DNA from: Candidatus Eiseniibacteriota bacterium
GTDB taxonomy: Bacteria; Eisenbacteria; RBG-16-71-46
Length of the DNA stretch: 49,005 nucleotides
Reading direction: 5' to 3'
Assembly (NCBI GenBank): GCA_016223045.1
Contig: JACRPT010000078.1
Location: 1 to 49,005, forward strand
The notes beneath the pieces are model-generated. The model worked only from the letters and a program-made list of their open reading frames with translations. It did no database searches and was not told the origin of the DNA. Shown piece by piece: positions 26,166 to 35,422 of this stretch; within the stretch, counting starts at the first letter, position 1, and each line of letters starts with the position of its first letter. Position numbers and translations under genes: made by a program.

Positions 26166-29100
26166 TCACTGGATCCCGCCCAGGCTGCCGACCCGCGTGC
26201 CGCGCTCGAGATAGATCTCACGCTGGTCCTTCACACCGAGGCGGAAGTAGTACTCGGCCTCGCCCCCCGCGATGAAGGTGCGGGTGAAGGTGGCCTGCCA
26301 GCAGTGCAGGTCGCGCGACAGCGCGAAGCGCTGCGTGCCGACCTGGTTGAGCGTGAGGTCGTAGGAGGCCGAGTACTCGATCCCCCACGCGGGGCTGAGC
26401 TGGTAGCGCCCCACCAGGTTCGCGGTCTGCGCGCTCGACCAGCTCGGTGCGCTCGAGTAGCCGCCCGAGTAGGAGTAGGCCATGCCCAGCGACCAGTTCT
26501 CCTGGAAGCCGCGGTCGGCCTGCACCGTCTGCTCCACCGGGAGGTCGGGCGAGGCGGCGCGCCGCCCGCCGCCGCTGGCGAGGTTGACGCCCACGTTGTA
26601 GCCCAGCGAACGCACCGGGCGCCGGGAGTAGACGTCGGTGCTCCAGCTCAGGTTCGCGTTCAGCACGCCGGGCGGCTGCAGGAACAGCGACGAGCTGATC
26701 GGCGAGAGCCCGTGCGCCTGGCGTGCCTCCCGGTACAGGAAGTTGTAGCTGCCGCCCATCGCCCACGCGAGCAGGTTGTCGAGGCGCTGGGTCTTGCCGC
26801 CGCGGTTCAGCTTCACCTGGAAGCGCTGGTCGAGCCCGAAGCTCATGAACGCGCTCTTGAACCCCGAGACGCCGATGGTGCCGAAGCTGTTGAAGCGGCT
26901 GCGGCGGATGCCGAGCGAGTCCACGTAGGTGAGGTTCCTGAGCTCCGGGCTGTACGAGAGCGAGACGCGCGGCGACACGATGTGGCGCAGGCCCTCGATC
27001 CCGAACACGCGCGGGCGGAACGAGCCGTAGAACGTGCTGCTCATCCCGAGCGCCGAGGACCACGAGCCGGCCGGGACCACGCGATGCCCGAGCTCGTCGA
27101 AGTCGAACACCGCGAGGTTGGCGTTGACGCTCGGCTGGAAGTTGATCCAGCCGAACAGCCGCCGCGAGTCGGAGAGCGCGGTCGCCGTGGCGAGCCCGCG
27201 CCGCGTGGTCATGCGCTGCCCGATCACGGTGGTCGAGTCGAGCACGCTGTCGCGCGTGAAGCGGCTGAAGCCGGCCACGTAGCCGCGCCGCTCGTCCTGC
27301 GAGAGGAAGCGGCTGCTCAGGCTGAAGTACATCGAGCGCAGCGGCTTCTCGAGCGGCGTGCCCTTGATCAGGCCGAGGCTGCCGATGGCGCGGGTCGGGA
27401 ACGCCACCGAGAGGTTGGGCGTGGACTGCGTGAGGCTGGCGAGCGACGCCGTGGTGCCGACCGGGTAGCGGAACGCGCCCGTGCCCTCCAGGCTCTGGTC
27501 GGCGTCGAGGTCCTGGCGGCGGTCCATCACGGCGTTGATCGAGGCCCAGTCGGCGTTGTGCGAGACCGCCACGCTCGAGGTGAGGAAGCGGTTGAGGCGC
27601 TGCGCCAGCGGGCGCCCGAACAGGTTGCTGGCGTTGTAGTCCTTGCTCGAGACGAACGAGGCGCGCGCCACCAGGCGCGTGCGCGGCGACACCTCCTGCG
27701 CGTGGTCGGCGCTGAAGTCCCAGTCCTCGCGCCGCGCGTTGGGATTCTCGTTCCGCGCGAACGAACCGCGGAACGAGCCGTCGAGCACGTACTGCAGCTT
27801 GTACTGGCCCTCGCCGCGCAGCACCCACGAGGGCTCGGCCTGGTAGTAGTCGCCGGCCCCCGTGAAATCCATGTAGTCGTTCGGCGCCCAGTAGTAGCCG
27901 GCGTTGCGCAGGAACTGCCCGGCCCGGTTGTTGAGGCCGAACTCGAACTGCGGGAACAGGAACCCCGAGTGGCGGCCGGGCTTGATGGGAAACACCCAGA
28001 ACGGCAGCGCGAGCAACGGCACGTTCCTGACGTAGAACACCACCGGCTTCGCCACCAGCTTGTCCTTGAGATAGATCTTCATCCAGTGCGCGGAGAAGCG
28101 GTAGTGCGGCTCGGCCAGGTCGCAGGTGCTGTAGGCGCCGCTCATCACGTCGAGCTGGTTGTCGCCCACCTTGCGGATCTGCGCGCCGTGGTAGAGGCCC
28201 TTCTCATAGGCGGTCTCCGCCTTGTAGATGGTGCCGACGCGGCTCTCCATGTCGTAGGTCATGAGCCCGCCGGTGACCTTGTCGCCGCGGTCCTTGAGCA
28301 CCGGGCTGCCCTCCGCGACCAGCGTCTGCCGGTCCACGTCGTAGCGCACGCGGCGTGCATTGAGCTCGAGGTCGGCGTAGGTGAGGTGCGCGTCGCGGTC
28401 GAGCACGATGAGACTCCTCGGCACCTGGAACTCGATGCGCCGGGCGTCGTAGTCCACGATCTCGCGCTTGGCCGCTGTGGTGTCGCCGACCGCCACGGCC
28501 AGGTGATACTCGCCCTGCGCCGAGCCCTCGACGCGCGCGCGGTCGATCTTGCGGTCCTGGAAGAACACGGTGATGGTGTCCCCGGTCGCCAGATTGCTCT
28601 CCGGGGTCTTCCCGGCGCGCGGGACCGCCTGGTACTCGTTGCGCGCCTTCCCCAGCGCCACCAGGCTGTCGATCTCGTCGTGCGTGAAGTACACGTCCGC
28701 GCGGTCCCCGGAGAGGCGGCTCTTCTCGCCCAGCGTGGCGGGCCGCGAGCCCACGTAGTCCATGACCGCGCCCCCACGCACCACGACGCGCCGGACCACG
28801 CGCTTCTCGGTCCAGATCTCGAGCGAGTCCCCGGAGACGCTGGTCTGGTCGTCCCACGCCCGCGGGCTCCCGGTGAGCCAGCCGCGCTGCGCGCGGTCGT
28901 CGAACAGCGCGTGGTCGGCGCGTGCCTGGAGCGTGTCGCGCTCCACCCGCACCGAGTCGATGGCCTCGGCGAGGCGGGTCTCGGTGTCCACCCGCAGGCG
29001 CACGGCGCGGAGCGTGGTGGTGCGCCCGTCGTCGTCCCGGGTGCGCATCACGGGGTCGCCGGTCGCCACTGCGACGCGCGTCGTGCGGTCGTAGTCCACG

Positions 29101-29660
29101 GCCCGCGCGTCGAGCTCGGTCTTGTTCTCCTCGTCCACGCCATGGACGCCGCCGCGCGCCTGCACCAGCGAGGAGTCGCGGTAGTAGAGCGCGCGGTCCG
29201 AGGTGAGCCGGAGCCTGCGGTCCCGTCCCTCCACCGGCCCGGCCAGGTCGGCGCGGCCCGTGCGGCGGTCGTAGGTGGCGGACGGCGCGCGCAGCGTGGT
29301 CTCGCGGTCGCGCACCACGACGTTCCCCTGGAGCTGGAGCAGGTCGGCGTTCTCGGAGTAGGACGCGTGGTCGCAGGTCATGGTGGTGGTGGTGTCCACC
29401 ATCTTCACGTGCCCGTCCAGGTAGAGCATGCCGAGCGCCTTGAGGTAGCGTCCGGCTTCGGCGGTGAGCACGGTGCGGGCGCGGGTGATGCGCACGTTCC
29501 CGTTGAGCTGGACCACGTCACCCTCGGGCCCGTGGCTGCCGGTGACGTTGTCGGCCTGGATGTTGAGCGGTGGGTCGCCCGGCGCCGCCGCCGCGGGCGC
29601 GGCCGCGAGCGCCGCGAGCAGCGCGGCCAGCGCGGCCAGCGCGGACCCCGACCGCGTCAC
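26166..29660 (-). CDS. lptD: LPS-assembly outer-membrane protein LptD, with extended LptA-like N-terminus
   Basis: A 1164-residue outer-membrane protein. After a signal peptide (about residues 1-24) come two stretches of LptA/OstA-type beta-jellyroll repeats. One is about 30-230 (LNGNVRITRARTVLTAEAG; 'LQGNVVVRDRETTLRAPSATY'). The other is about 240-470 ('RRVVVRGGAVMDYVG'; LTYADLELNARRVRYDVDR). The LptD barrel follows from about 480 (FVPFYVRN-like 'KPVVFYVRNVPLLALPFWVFPIKPGRHSGFL'-type entry, quoted only in part: LALPFWVFPIKPGRHSG) to a C-terminal strand. It inserts LPS in the outer leaflet. Proteobacterial LptD is about 780 residues; the doubled N-terminal part explains the length and resembles the Bacteroidota type. 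The GTG at 29660 overlaps folC by 4 bp with GGGGAG upstream. Confidence 0.87.
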   Translation of the reverse strand: MTRSGSALAALAALLAALAAAPAAAAPGDPPLNIQADNVTGSHGPEGDVVQLNGNVRITRARTVLTAEAGRYLKALGMLYLDGHVKMVDTTTTMTCDHASYSENADLLQLQGNVVVRDRETTLRAPSATYDRRTGRADLAGPVEGRDRRLRLTSDRALYYRDSSLVQARGGVHGVDEENKTELDARAVDYDRTTRVAVATGDPVMRTRDDDGRTTTLRAVRLRVDTETRLAEAIDSVRVERDTLQARADHALFDDRAQRGWLTGSPRAWDDQTSVSGDSLEIWTEKRVVRRVVVRGGAVMDYVGSRPATLGEKSRLSGDRADVYFTHDEIDSLVALGKARNEYQAVPRAGKTPESNLATGDTITVFFQDRKIDRARVEGSAQGEYHLAVAVGDTTAAKREIVDYDARRIEFQVPRSLIVLDRDAHLTYADLELNARRVRYDVDRQTLVAEGSPVLKDRGDKVTGGLMTYDMESRVGTIYKAETAYEKGLYHGAQIRKVGDNQLDVMSGAYSTCDLAEPHYRFSAHWMKIYLKDKLVAKPVVFYVRNVPLLALPFWVFPIKPGRHSGFLFPQFEFGLNNRAGQFLRNAGYYWAPNDYMDFTGAGDYYQAEPSWVLRGEGQYKLQYVLDGSFRGSFARNENPNARREDWDFSADHAQEVSPRTRLVARASFVSSKDYNASNLFGRPLAQRLNRFLTSSVAVSHNADWASINAVMDRRQDLDADQSLEGTGAFRYPVGTTASLASLTQSTPNLSVAFPTRAIGSLGLIKGTPLEKPLRSMYFSLSSRFLSQDERRGYVAGFSRFTRDSVLDSTTVIGQRMTTRRGLATATALSDSRRLFGWINFQPSVNANLAVFDFDELGHRVVPAGSWSSALGMSSTFYGSFRPRVFGIEGLRHIVSPRVSLSYSPELRNLTYVDSLGIRRSRFNSFGTIGVSGFKSAFMSFGLDQRFQVKLNRGGKTQRLDNLLAWAMGGSYNFLYREARQAHGLSPISSSLFLQPPGVLNANLSWSTDVYSRRPVRSLGYNVGVNLASGGGRRAASPDLPVEQTVQADRGFQENWSLGMAYSYSGGYSSAPSWSSAQTANLVGRYQLSPAWGIEYSASYDLTLNQVGTQRFALSRDLHCWQATFTRTFIAGGEAEYYFRLGVKDQREIYLERGTRVGSLGGIQ

Positions 29661-30955
29661 AGCCACTCCCCGGGCGCGCCCCCCCACGCCTCCATCGCCT
29701 CGCCCACCGCGAACAGCGAGCCCGCCAGCAGCACCTGGCCGCCGCCGCCGGCGAGCGCGGCCTCGAGCGCACGCCGCACGTCGGGTGCGGCCTCGGGCGC
29801 CAGTCCCGCCGTGCTCGCGCACCGGGCCAGGTCCTCCGCCGGCATCGCGCGCTCGTTGCGGCTGCGCGTGACCAGCAGCCGCGCGGCCGGGACGAACTCC
29901 TTGACGACGCGCGCGATCGCCAGCGCGTCCTTGTCGCGCGACAGCGCGAGCACCACCGCCGCCGGCGGCTCGAACCCCAGGTCCTCGCGCCACGCGCGGG
30001 CGAGCGCGCGGAAGCCGTCCGCGTTGTGCGCGCCGTCCCACCACAGCCGCGGCTCGGCCGGGCAGGGCTCGAGCCGCCCCGGCCAGCGCGCCTCGGCGAA
30101 GCCCTCGCGCACCGCGTCGGCGGGGATCTCGACGCCGCTCTCCGCCAGCGCCGAGAGCGCGGCCAGCGCGGTGCGCGCGTTCTCGAGCTGGTGGCGCCCG
30201 CGGAACCCGGTCTCGAGCTCGAGCGTCCCCCACGGCTCGGCCGCGGCCGCGAAGCGCAGGCCGCCGGGCCCCGCCGTTTGCAGCACGACCGCCGCGCGCT
30301 CGGTGGCGAGCACCAGCGGGGCATCGCATCCCGCGGCGGCCTTCTCGATCACGCGCGCCGCGGCCGGCTCCTCGATCGCGCTCACCAGCGGGACCTCGGG
30401 CTTCACGATCCCCGCCTTCTCGGCGGCGACCTGCTCGAGCGTGTCGCCCAGCAGCTCCGTGTGGTCGAGCCCGACCGAGGTGATCACGGTGAGCGTGGGC
30501 TCGAGCACGGTCGTGCAGTCGAGCCGCCCGCCCAGCCCCACCTCGACCACGCCCCACTCCACGCCGCGCGCCGCGAAGTCGTCGAAGGCGAGCGCGGTGC
30601 ACACTTCGAAGAAGGTGCGGCCCTGCCCGTCCTTCATCTTCTGGATGAGCGCGAGCCGGCGCGCCAGGCGCACCTCGTCGGCCCACTCGCCGTCCACCCG
30701 GATGCGCTCGCGGAAGTCCACCAGGTGCGGCGAGGTGAAGAGCCCGGTGCAGACGTTGGCGGCGCGCAGCACGCGCTCGATGAGCGCGCACACCGAGCCC
30801 TTGCCGTTGGTGCCCGCGACGTGCACCGAGGCCCACTCGCTCTGCGGGTCGCCGAGCGAGGCGAGCAGCGCGCGCGTGCCGTCGAGGCCGAGCTTGTCGC
30901 GCCGGCGCTCCAGGCCGTACAGCGCTTCGATCGACTCCTGGAAGGTGGTTTTCAC
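29657..30955 (-). CDS. folC: Folylpolyglutamate synthase / dihydrofolate synthase
   Basis: A 432-residue Mur-ligase-family enzyme. It adds glutamate to dihydropteroate and folates in the cytoplasm. The P-loop AGTNGKGSV is at about 47-55, followed by 'GLFTSPHLVDFRERI', the typical FolC substrate loop. The central domain has 'VEVGLGGRLDCTTVL' and 'TSVGLDHTELLGDTLEQVA', and the C-terminal ligase domain has 'LWWDGAHNADGFRALA'. Length is normal. The GTG start overlaps the accD stop by 4 bp (GTGA), and its own stop overlaps lptD the same way. It is directly downstream of accD, the same order as in many bacteria (accD-folC). Confidence 0.92.
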   Translation of the reverse strand: MKTTFQESIEALYGLERRRDKLGLDGTRALLASLGDPQSEWASVHVAGTNGKGSVCALIERVLRAANVCTGLFTSPHLVDFRERIRVDGEWADEVRLARRLALIQKMKDGQGRTFFEVCTALAFDDFAARGVEWGVVEVGLGGRLDCTTVLEPTLTVITSVGLDHTELLGDTLEQVAAEKAGIVKPEVPLVSAIEEPAAARVIEKAAAGCDAPLVLATERAAVVLQTAGPGGLRFAAAAEPWGTLELETGFRGRHQLENARTALAALSALAESGVEIPADAVREGFAEARWPGRLEPCPAEPRLWWDGAHNADGFRALARAWREDLGFEPPAAVVLALSRDKDALAIARVVKEFVPAARLLVTRSRNERAMPAEDLARCASTAGLAPEAAPDVRRALEAALAGGGGQVLLAGSLFAVGEAMEAWGGAPGEWL

Positions 30956-31911
30956 CGCGTGGTCGTCGGGTCCGGTCCGGTTCGTCCGTCCACCGCGGGG
31001 AGCTCGGGGTTCGGGGTGTGCGGGGAGACTCCGCCCCGCGGCGCGAAGCCGCGGGTCGAGCGCCAGAAGAACTCGAGCAGGCGCGCGGCCTCGTCGCGCA
31101 TCTGCTTGCGGTGGACGATGCGGTCCACGAAGCCCTTCTCGAGCACGAACTCGGCGCGCTGGAAGCCCTCGGGCAGGTCCTCGCCGATGGTCTGGCGGAT
31201 GACGCGCGCGCCGGCGAAGCCCACCAGCGCCTTCGGCTCGGCGAGGATGACGTCGCCGAGCGAGGCGTAGGAGGCGAGCACGCCCGCCGTCGAGGGGTCG
31301 GTGAGGATCGAGAGGAAGGGCAGCCGCTCGTCCTGCAGCCGCGCCAGCAGCGCCGCGGTCTTCGCCATCTGCATGAGCGAGAGGATCCCCTCCTGCATGC
31401 GCGCCCCGCCGGTGGCCGAGACGATGATGAGCGCGCGGCGCTCGGCGAGCGCGACCTCGATCGAGCGCGCCACCTTCTCGCCCACCACCGAGCCCATGCT
31501 CCCGCCCATGAAGAAGAAGTCCATGAGCGTGAGGCTCACCGGTTTCCCGCCCACCGTCGCCACCCCGGTGAGGGCGGCGTCCTTCATGCCGGTCTCGCGC
31601 TGGGCGTGCCGGAGCCGGTCGGGGTACTTCATCTTGGCGTCGCGGAACTGCAGGGGGTCGCCCGCTTCGAGGTCGGCGAAGCGCTCCGCGAACGAACCCG
31701 GGTCCGCCAGGAACCCCAGGTAGGTGCGCGCCGGCACGCGGAAGTGATGGCTGCAGTGCGGGCAGGTCCACAGGTTCTCCTCCAGCACGGTCTGGAAGAG
31801 CGCCTCGCCGCAGCCGTCGCACTTGGTCCACAGGCCTTCGGGGACCTCGGAGCGCGGGGCCGGCTTCGCCCGGGGCTTGATGGCGGTGCGCTCGCGCTTG
31901 AGCCAGGACAT
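30952..31911 (-). CDS. accD: Acetyl-CoA carboxylase carboxyltransferase subunit beta
   Basis: A 319-residue beta subunit of the carboxyltransferase that makes malonyl-CoA for fatty-acid synthesis. The N-terminal zinc finger has Cys31, Cys34, Cys50 and Cys53 (CDGC...CPHC). The crotonase-like fold follows with 'FFFMGGSMGSVVGEKVARSIE', 'SATGGARMQEGILSLMQMAKT' and 'LTDPSTAGVLASYASLGDV', all typical of AccD. Start at ATG 31911; AGGA lies about 9 nt upstream, and there is a single base between it and the stop of tsaB-rimI. The C-terminal 20 residues are a Pro/Arg-rich tail. Part of the porX-like to lptD operon. Confidence 0.94.
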   Translation of the reverse strand: MSWLKRERTAIKPRAKPAPRSEVPEGLWTKCDGCGEALFQTVLEENLWTCPHCSHHFRVPARTYLGFLADPGSFAERFADLEAGDPLQFRDAKMKYPDRLRHAQRETGMKDAALTGVATVGGKPVSLTLMDFFFMGGSMGSVVGEKVARSIEVALAERRALIIVSATGGARMQEGILSLMQMAKTAALLARLQDERLPFLSILTDPSTAGVLASYASLGDVILAEPKALVGFAGARVIRQTIGEDLPEGFQRAEFVLEKGFVDRIVHRKQMRDEAARLLEFFWRSTRGFAPRGGVSPHTPNPELPAVDGRTGPDPTTTR

Positions 31912-31912
31912 G

Positions 31913-33190
31913 TCAGTGGGATCCTGCGGTTTGGCCCGCGGGGCCGGCGGCACGCGGGGTCGCCTCGGCGGCGGAGCCCGTCCACTCCATGATCAGTGCG
32001 TCTTCGCCCGTGTCACGATAATACCCGCGGCGCAACCCCGCCAGCCGGAATCCGAAGGCGCGGTAGAGCGCCTGGGCCGCGAAGTTCGAGACCCGCACCT
32101 CGAGCGTGACCTGCGCGGCCTCGAGCGCGCGGGCCCGCGCCAGCAGGTCCTCGAGCAGGGCGCGGGCCACGCCGCGGCGGCGCGCCTCCGGGACCACCGC
32201 GAGGTTGCCGAGGTGCCCGGTGCCCGCGCCCAGCCAGGCCACCAGGTAGCCCGTGCGCTGCCCGCCGCGCTCGGCGACCCGCGTCCACGCCATGGCCTGC
32301 GCCAGCTCGCCGCGGAAGAACGACTCCGGCCACGGGTCGCTGAACACGCGCCGCTCGGTTTCCGCCGCCCACGGGATGTCGGCCAGCGCGAAGTCGCGGA
32401 GCACGATCTCCTCCGCCGCGCTCGCGCGGTGCCGCACGCGCTCCTCGGCCTGCGCCGAGCGCACGTAGAGCGGGCGCGGCGCCGCGTGCGGCGCCGGCAG
32501 CCCGCCCGCGGGACCGCGGAGGGAGAGCGCCGCCTCGGCGAGGTCGAGCGCCGAGAGCCCGGCGAAGCGGAACGCCGGCGACGTGCTGCCGCGCCACGCG
32601 GCCTCCAGCGCCTCCTGCTCGCGCGCGGCGCCCGGCCCCACGAAGCGCAGCCCCGGGCTGCCGGGACCGCGCCCGAGCGCGGCGAGCGCCCCGGCGGTCG
32701 CCGCCAGCACCTCGGCCACCGTGCCGACGCGCGGCGCCGCAACCAGGCACACGGCGCCGCGCGCGTCGGCGCGGAAGAACCCGGCGTAGAGGTCGCGCCG
32801 CCCGGCGGGCACGAGCGGCACCACCAGTGCGCGCTTGGCCCGCGCGGCGTGCGCGAGCGCGGCGAGCGAGGAGGCGCCGGCGAGCCGCGCGCCCGCCGCG
32901 AGCGCGAAGGCCTCCGCGCTCGCGAGCCCCACCCGCACGCCGGTGAACGAGCCGGGGCCGAGATCGGCCGCCACCCAGGCCAGCGCACGCGGCGCCACGC
33001 CCGCGCGCGCGAGCGCTTCCATCGCCAGCGGCGCCAGCCGGCGCGTGTGGCCGTGCCCCACCTCCTCGGCCAGCTGCTGGAGGGGCTCGCCCGCCGCGCC
33101 CGCCACCAGCACCTCGACGTGCGCGGTGGCGCTCTCGATCGCGAGCCCGGGACCGGCGGGATGCACCGGGCCCTCCGGCGCCGCGCTCAC
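31913..33190 (-). CDS. TsaB-RimI fusion: tRNA t6A-synthesis subunit fused to ribosomal protein acetyltransferase
   Basis: A 425-residue fusion. Residues about 10-250 are TsaB, the partner of TsaD in N6-threonylcarbamoyladenosine formation on tRNA, with 'LGPGSFTGVRVGLASAEAFA' and 'GASSLAALAHA'. Residues about 265-410 are a GNAT acetyltransferase of the RimI type ('IVLRDFALADIPWAAETER', 'NLAVVPEARRRGVARALLEDLL', ALYRAFGFR, 'ALIMEW'), which acetylates the N-terminus of ribosomal protein S18. The genes are often adjacent; here they are one polypeptide. The GTG overlaps tsaE by 4 bp. The last 20 residues are a low-complexity tail. Confidence 0.9.
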   Translation of the reverse strand: MSAAPEGPVHPAGPGLAIESATAHVEVLVAGAAGEPLQQLAEEVGHGHTRRLAPLAMEALARAGVAPRALAWVAADLGPGSFTGVRVGLASAEAFALAAGARLAGASSLAALAHAARAKRALVVPLVPAGRRDLYAGFFRADARGAVCLVAAPRVGTVAEVLAATAGALAALGRGPGSPGLRFVGPGAAREQEALEAAWRGSTSPAFRFAGLSALDLAEAALSLRGPAGGLPAPHAAPRPLYVRSAQAEERVRHRASAAEEIVLRDFALADIPWAAETERRVFSDPWPESFFRGELAQAMAWTRVAERGGQRTGYLVAWLGAGTGHLGNLAVVPEARRRGVARALLEDLLARARALEAAQVTLEVRVSNFAAQALYRAFGFRLAGLRRGYYRDTGEDALIMEWTGSAAEATPRAAGPAGQTAGSH

Positions 33191-33708
33191 GGCGTCCCCG
33201 CCGCGCGGCGCCACGCCTCGAGCAGCTCGAGCCCGCGGCCCGGCGATGCGGAGGCCGTGAGCACGCGCGCGCGCTCGCCCGCGATGTCGAAGCGGAGCGC
33301 GAGCGACCCGCGCCGCAGCCACCCCGGGAGCTTCTCGCCCCACTCCACCGCCAGCGCCCCGCGCTCGATCTCCTCCTCGAGGCCGAGGGCGTCCGTGTCC
33401 ATCGGCTCGACGCGGTAGAGGTCGAGGTGGACGAGCAGCAGCTCGCGCCCGCGGTACTCGTTCACCAGGGTGAACGACGGGCTGCGCACCCGCGCCTTCG
33501 CCGCGAGCCCGCGCGCGAGCCCGGCGACGAAGCGGGTCTTGCCCGAGCCGAGCGGGCCGGTCAGCAGCAGCACGTCGCCACAGGCGAGCGCCGGGGCCAG
33601 CGCCTCGCCGAGCGCTTCGGTCTCCTCGACCGAGGCGGTGCGGCGCGGCGGCGCGGCGGCGGGCGGGGCTTCCGGCGCCGGCGGATCGGGTCCGGGATCT
33701 CCGCTCAC
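33187..33708 (-). CDS. tsaE: tRNA t6A-synthesis ATPase TsaE
   Basis: A 173-residue P-loop ATPase required with TsaB and TsaD for t6A tRNA modification. The Walker A motif GPLGSGKT is at 51-58. 'VRSPSFTLVNEY' and 'LLLVHLDLYRVEPMD' are conserved TsaE segments, and 'AVEWGEKLPGWL' completes the fold. The first 20 residues are Pro/Ala-rich and probably disordered. The GTG at 33708 overlaps the end of the PglZ response regulator gene by 4 bp, and its stop overlaps tsaB-rimI, placing the two t6A subunits together. Confidence 0.92.
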   Translation of the reverse strand: MSGDPGPDPPAPEAPPAAAPPRRTASVEETEALGEALAPALACGDVLLLTGPLGSGKTRFVAGLARGLAAKARVRSPSFTLVNEYRGRELLLVHLDLYRVEPMDTDALGLEEEIERGALAVEWGEKLPGWLRRGSLALRFDIAGERARVLTASASPGRGLELLEAWRRAAGTP

Positions 33709-35276
33709 GGCGTGCGCGGCGTCAGGGTGACGAGCGGCAGGATCATCTCCTCGACCGAGATCCCGCCGTGCTGGAGCGAGCCCTTGTACTGGCGCTCGAA
33801 CTCGTGGAAGCGCGTCGGGTACACGAAATAGAAGTCCTCGCGCGCCAGGATGTAGTTCTTGTTCACGCCCTCGTCCGGGAGCATGTAGTCCATCGGGCGG
33901 CGCACGATCACCGCCTGCTTGGCATCGCAGTTCAGGTTCACGCCGAACTTGTAGCGCAGGCTCGTCGAGGTGTCGCGGTTGCCGTAGACCAGCGCCGCGC
34001 GCCGCCCCAGCACGGCGCCATGGTCGGTGGTGAGCACCACCGTGCAGTCCTGGGTGGCGAGCGCGCGAAAGATGTCGTAGAGCGGGCTGTGCACGAACCA
34101 CGCCTTCATCACCGAGCGGAACGCCGCCTCGTCGGGCGCCAGCTCTTGGAGGATCTCGCTCTCGGAGCGGCCGTGCGCCAGGATGTCGAGGAAGTTGAAC
34201 ACCAGGCTGACCAGCGACAGTCCGGCGAATGAGTTGATCTGGCGGCGCGTCGCGATCGCCTCGTCCTGATCGTAGATCTTGATGTACTTCGTGCCCTTCC
34301 CCGGCACCGCCTTGAGCCGCTCGAGCTGCAGGTCCAGGAACTGGCGCTCGAAGCGGTTCCGCGTGCGCTCGTCCTGGGTGGTCTCCTGCCACAGGTCCGG
34401 GTGGCGCTGCTTGAGCTGCGCGGGCAGCAGTCCGGAGAAGATGGCGTTGCGCGAGTACGGCGTGGCGGTGGGCAGGATCGAGCAGTAGTACTCGCGCCGG
34501 ATCTCGAACAGCTCCTCGAGCAGCGGCTCCAGCGTGAACCACTGGTCGAGCCGCATGCAGTCGATGATGACGAACACGACGCGCCGGCCCGCCTTGAGCG
34601 GCGGCACCACCGCCTGCTCGACCACGTCGGTCGAGAGCCGCGGCCGCCCGGCGTCGCCGCGCACCCAGTGCGGGTAGCCCTCTTCGACGAAGCGCCCGAA
34701 CTCGATGTTGAGCCCGCGCCGGAAGTCGGCGTGCGCCTGCTTCAGCCCGTCCTCGGGCGCATCGTCGAAGCGCACGTCCCAGCGCGCCACGTCCACCGCC
34801 AGGTCCACCCAACCCTGCCAGTCGAGCCGCCTCAGGTCGAGCATCTGCCAGTGCTGCATCCCGACCACGTAGTCGCGGGCGCGCTGCGAGTCCTGGAGTT
34901 TCTGCGCGTCGAACACGCGCTTGCACGCCAGGAACACCTGCGAGGGATTGACCGGCTTGATGAGGTAGTCGGTGATGTGCTTGCCGATGGCCTCGTCCAT
35001 GAGCGATTCCTCCTCGCTCTTGGTGACCAGGATGACCGGCACGCCCAGGTCGCGCGCCTTGATCTCGCCGAGCGTGGCGAGCCCGCCCAGGCCCGGCATC
35101 ATCTCGTCGAGCAGCACGACGTCGTAGCCGCCGCGCGCCAGCTCGGCGAGCGCGTCCTCGCCGTTGGGGACCGCGGTCACGGCGAAGCCCTTCTGCTCGA
35201 GGAACTTGATGTGCGGCCGCAGCAGGTCGATCTCGTCGTCGGCCCAGAGGATTCTTCGTCTGGTCTCTTCGGACAT
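33705..35276 (-). CDS. porX: PorX-like response regulator with PglZ (alkaline-phosphatase superfamily) output domain
   Basis: A 523-residue two-component regulator. The receiver domain (about 6-120) has Asp13, Asp14, phosphoacceptor Asp57 in LLDEMMPG, Thr85 and Lys107. The rest is a PglZ-type alkaline-phosphatase-like domain with 'VFVIIDCMRLDQW' near residue 240 and 'VVLTTDHGAVLG' near 430, the expected metal-site loops, and 'DYMLPDEGVNKNYILARED' towards the end. This architecture and sequence are those of PorX, which in Bacteroidota controls the type IX secretion system together with PorY and a sigma factor. A histidine kinase of the right kind is at 37549-38853. No T9SS structural genes are in the window. 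First gene of the tsaE-tsaB/rimI-accD-folC-lptD run. Confidence 0.88.
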   Translation of the reverse strand: MSEETRRRILWADDEIDLLRPHIKFLEQKGFAVTAVPNGEDALAELARGGYDVVLLDEMMPGLGGLATLGEIKARDLGVPVILVTKSEEESLMDEAIGKHITDYLIKPVNPSQVFLACKRVFDAQKLQDSQRARDYVVGMQHWQMLDLRRLDWQGWVDLAVDVARWDVRFDDAPEDGLKQAHADFRRGLNIEFGRFVEEGYPHWVRGDAGRPRLSTDVVEQAVVPPLKAGRRVVFVIIDCMRLDQWFTLEPLLEELFEIRREYYCSILPTATPYSRNAIFSGLLPAQLKQRHPDLWQETTQDERTRNRFERQFLDLQLERLKAVPGKGTKYIKIYDQDEAIATRRQINSFAGLSLVSLVFNFLDILAHGRSESEILQELAPDEAAFRSVMKAWFVHSPLYDIFRALATQDCTVVLTTDHGAVLGRRAALVYGNRDTSTSLRYKFGVNLNCDAKQAVIVRRPMDYMLPDEGVNKNYILAREDFYFVYPTRFHEFERQYKGSLQHGGISVEEMILPLVTLTPRTP

Positions 35277-35422
35277 GGCTCGCGGGGGTGGTGGATGGCC
35301 GGGGCGCGTCCCTTCCTACACCGCAGGGAGGCCTCCGGATGCGGGAAGCCGACGCATCATAGCGCCCGCTCCGGGAGCCCGCCAACGCCGGGCCGGCGGC
35401 GGCGGGCGGCCGGCCGCGGCCG

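Noticed and set aside
24579-31202. A plus-strand open frame of about 2200 codons
   Set aside because: It runs antisense to lptD, folC and the TPR gene, which have clear family motifs. Its translation is Arg/Ala/Pro/His low-complexity, typical of antisense frames in very GC-rich DNA.
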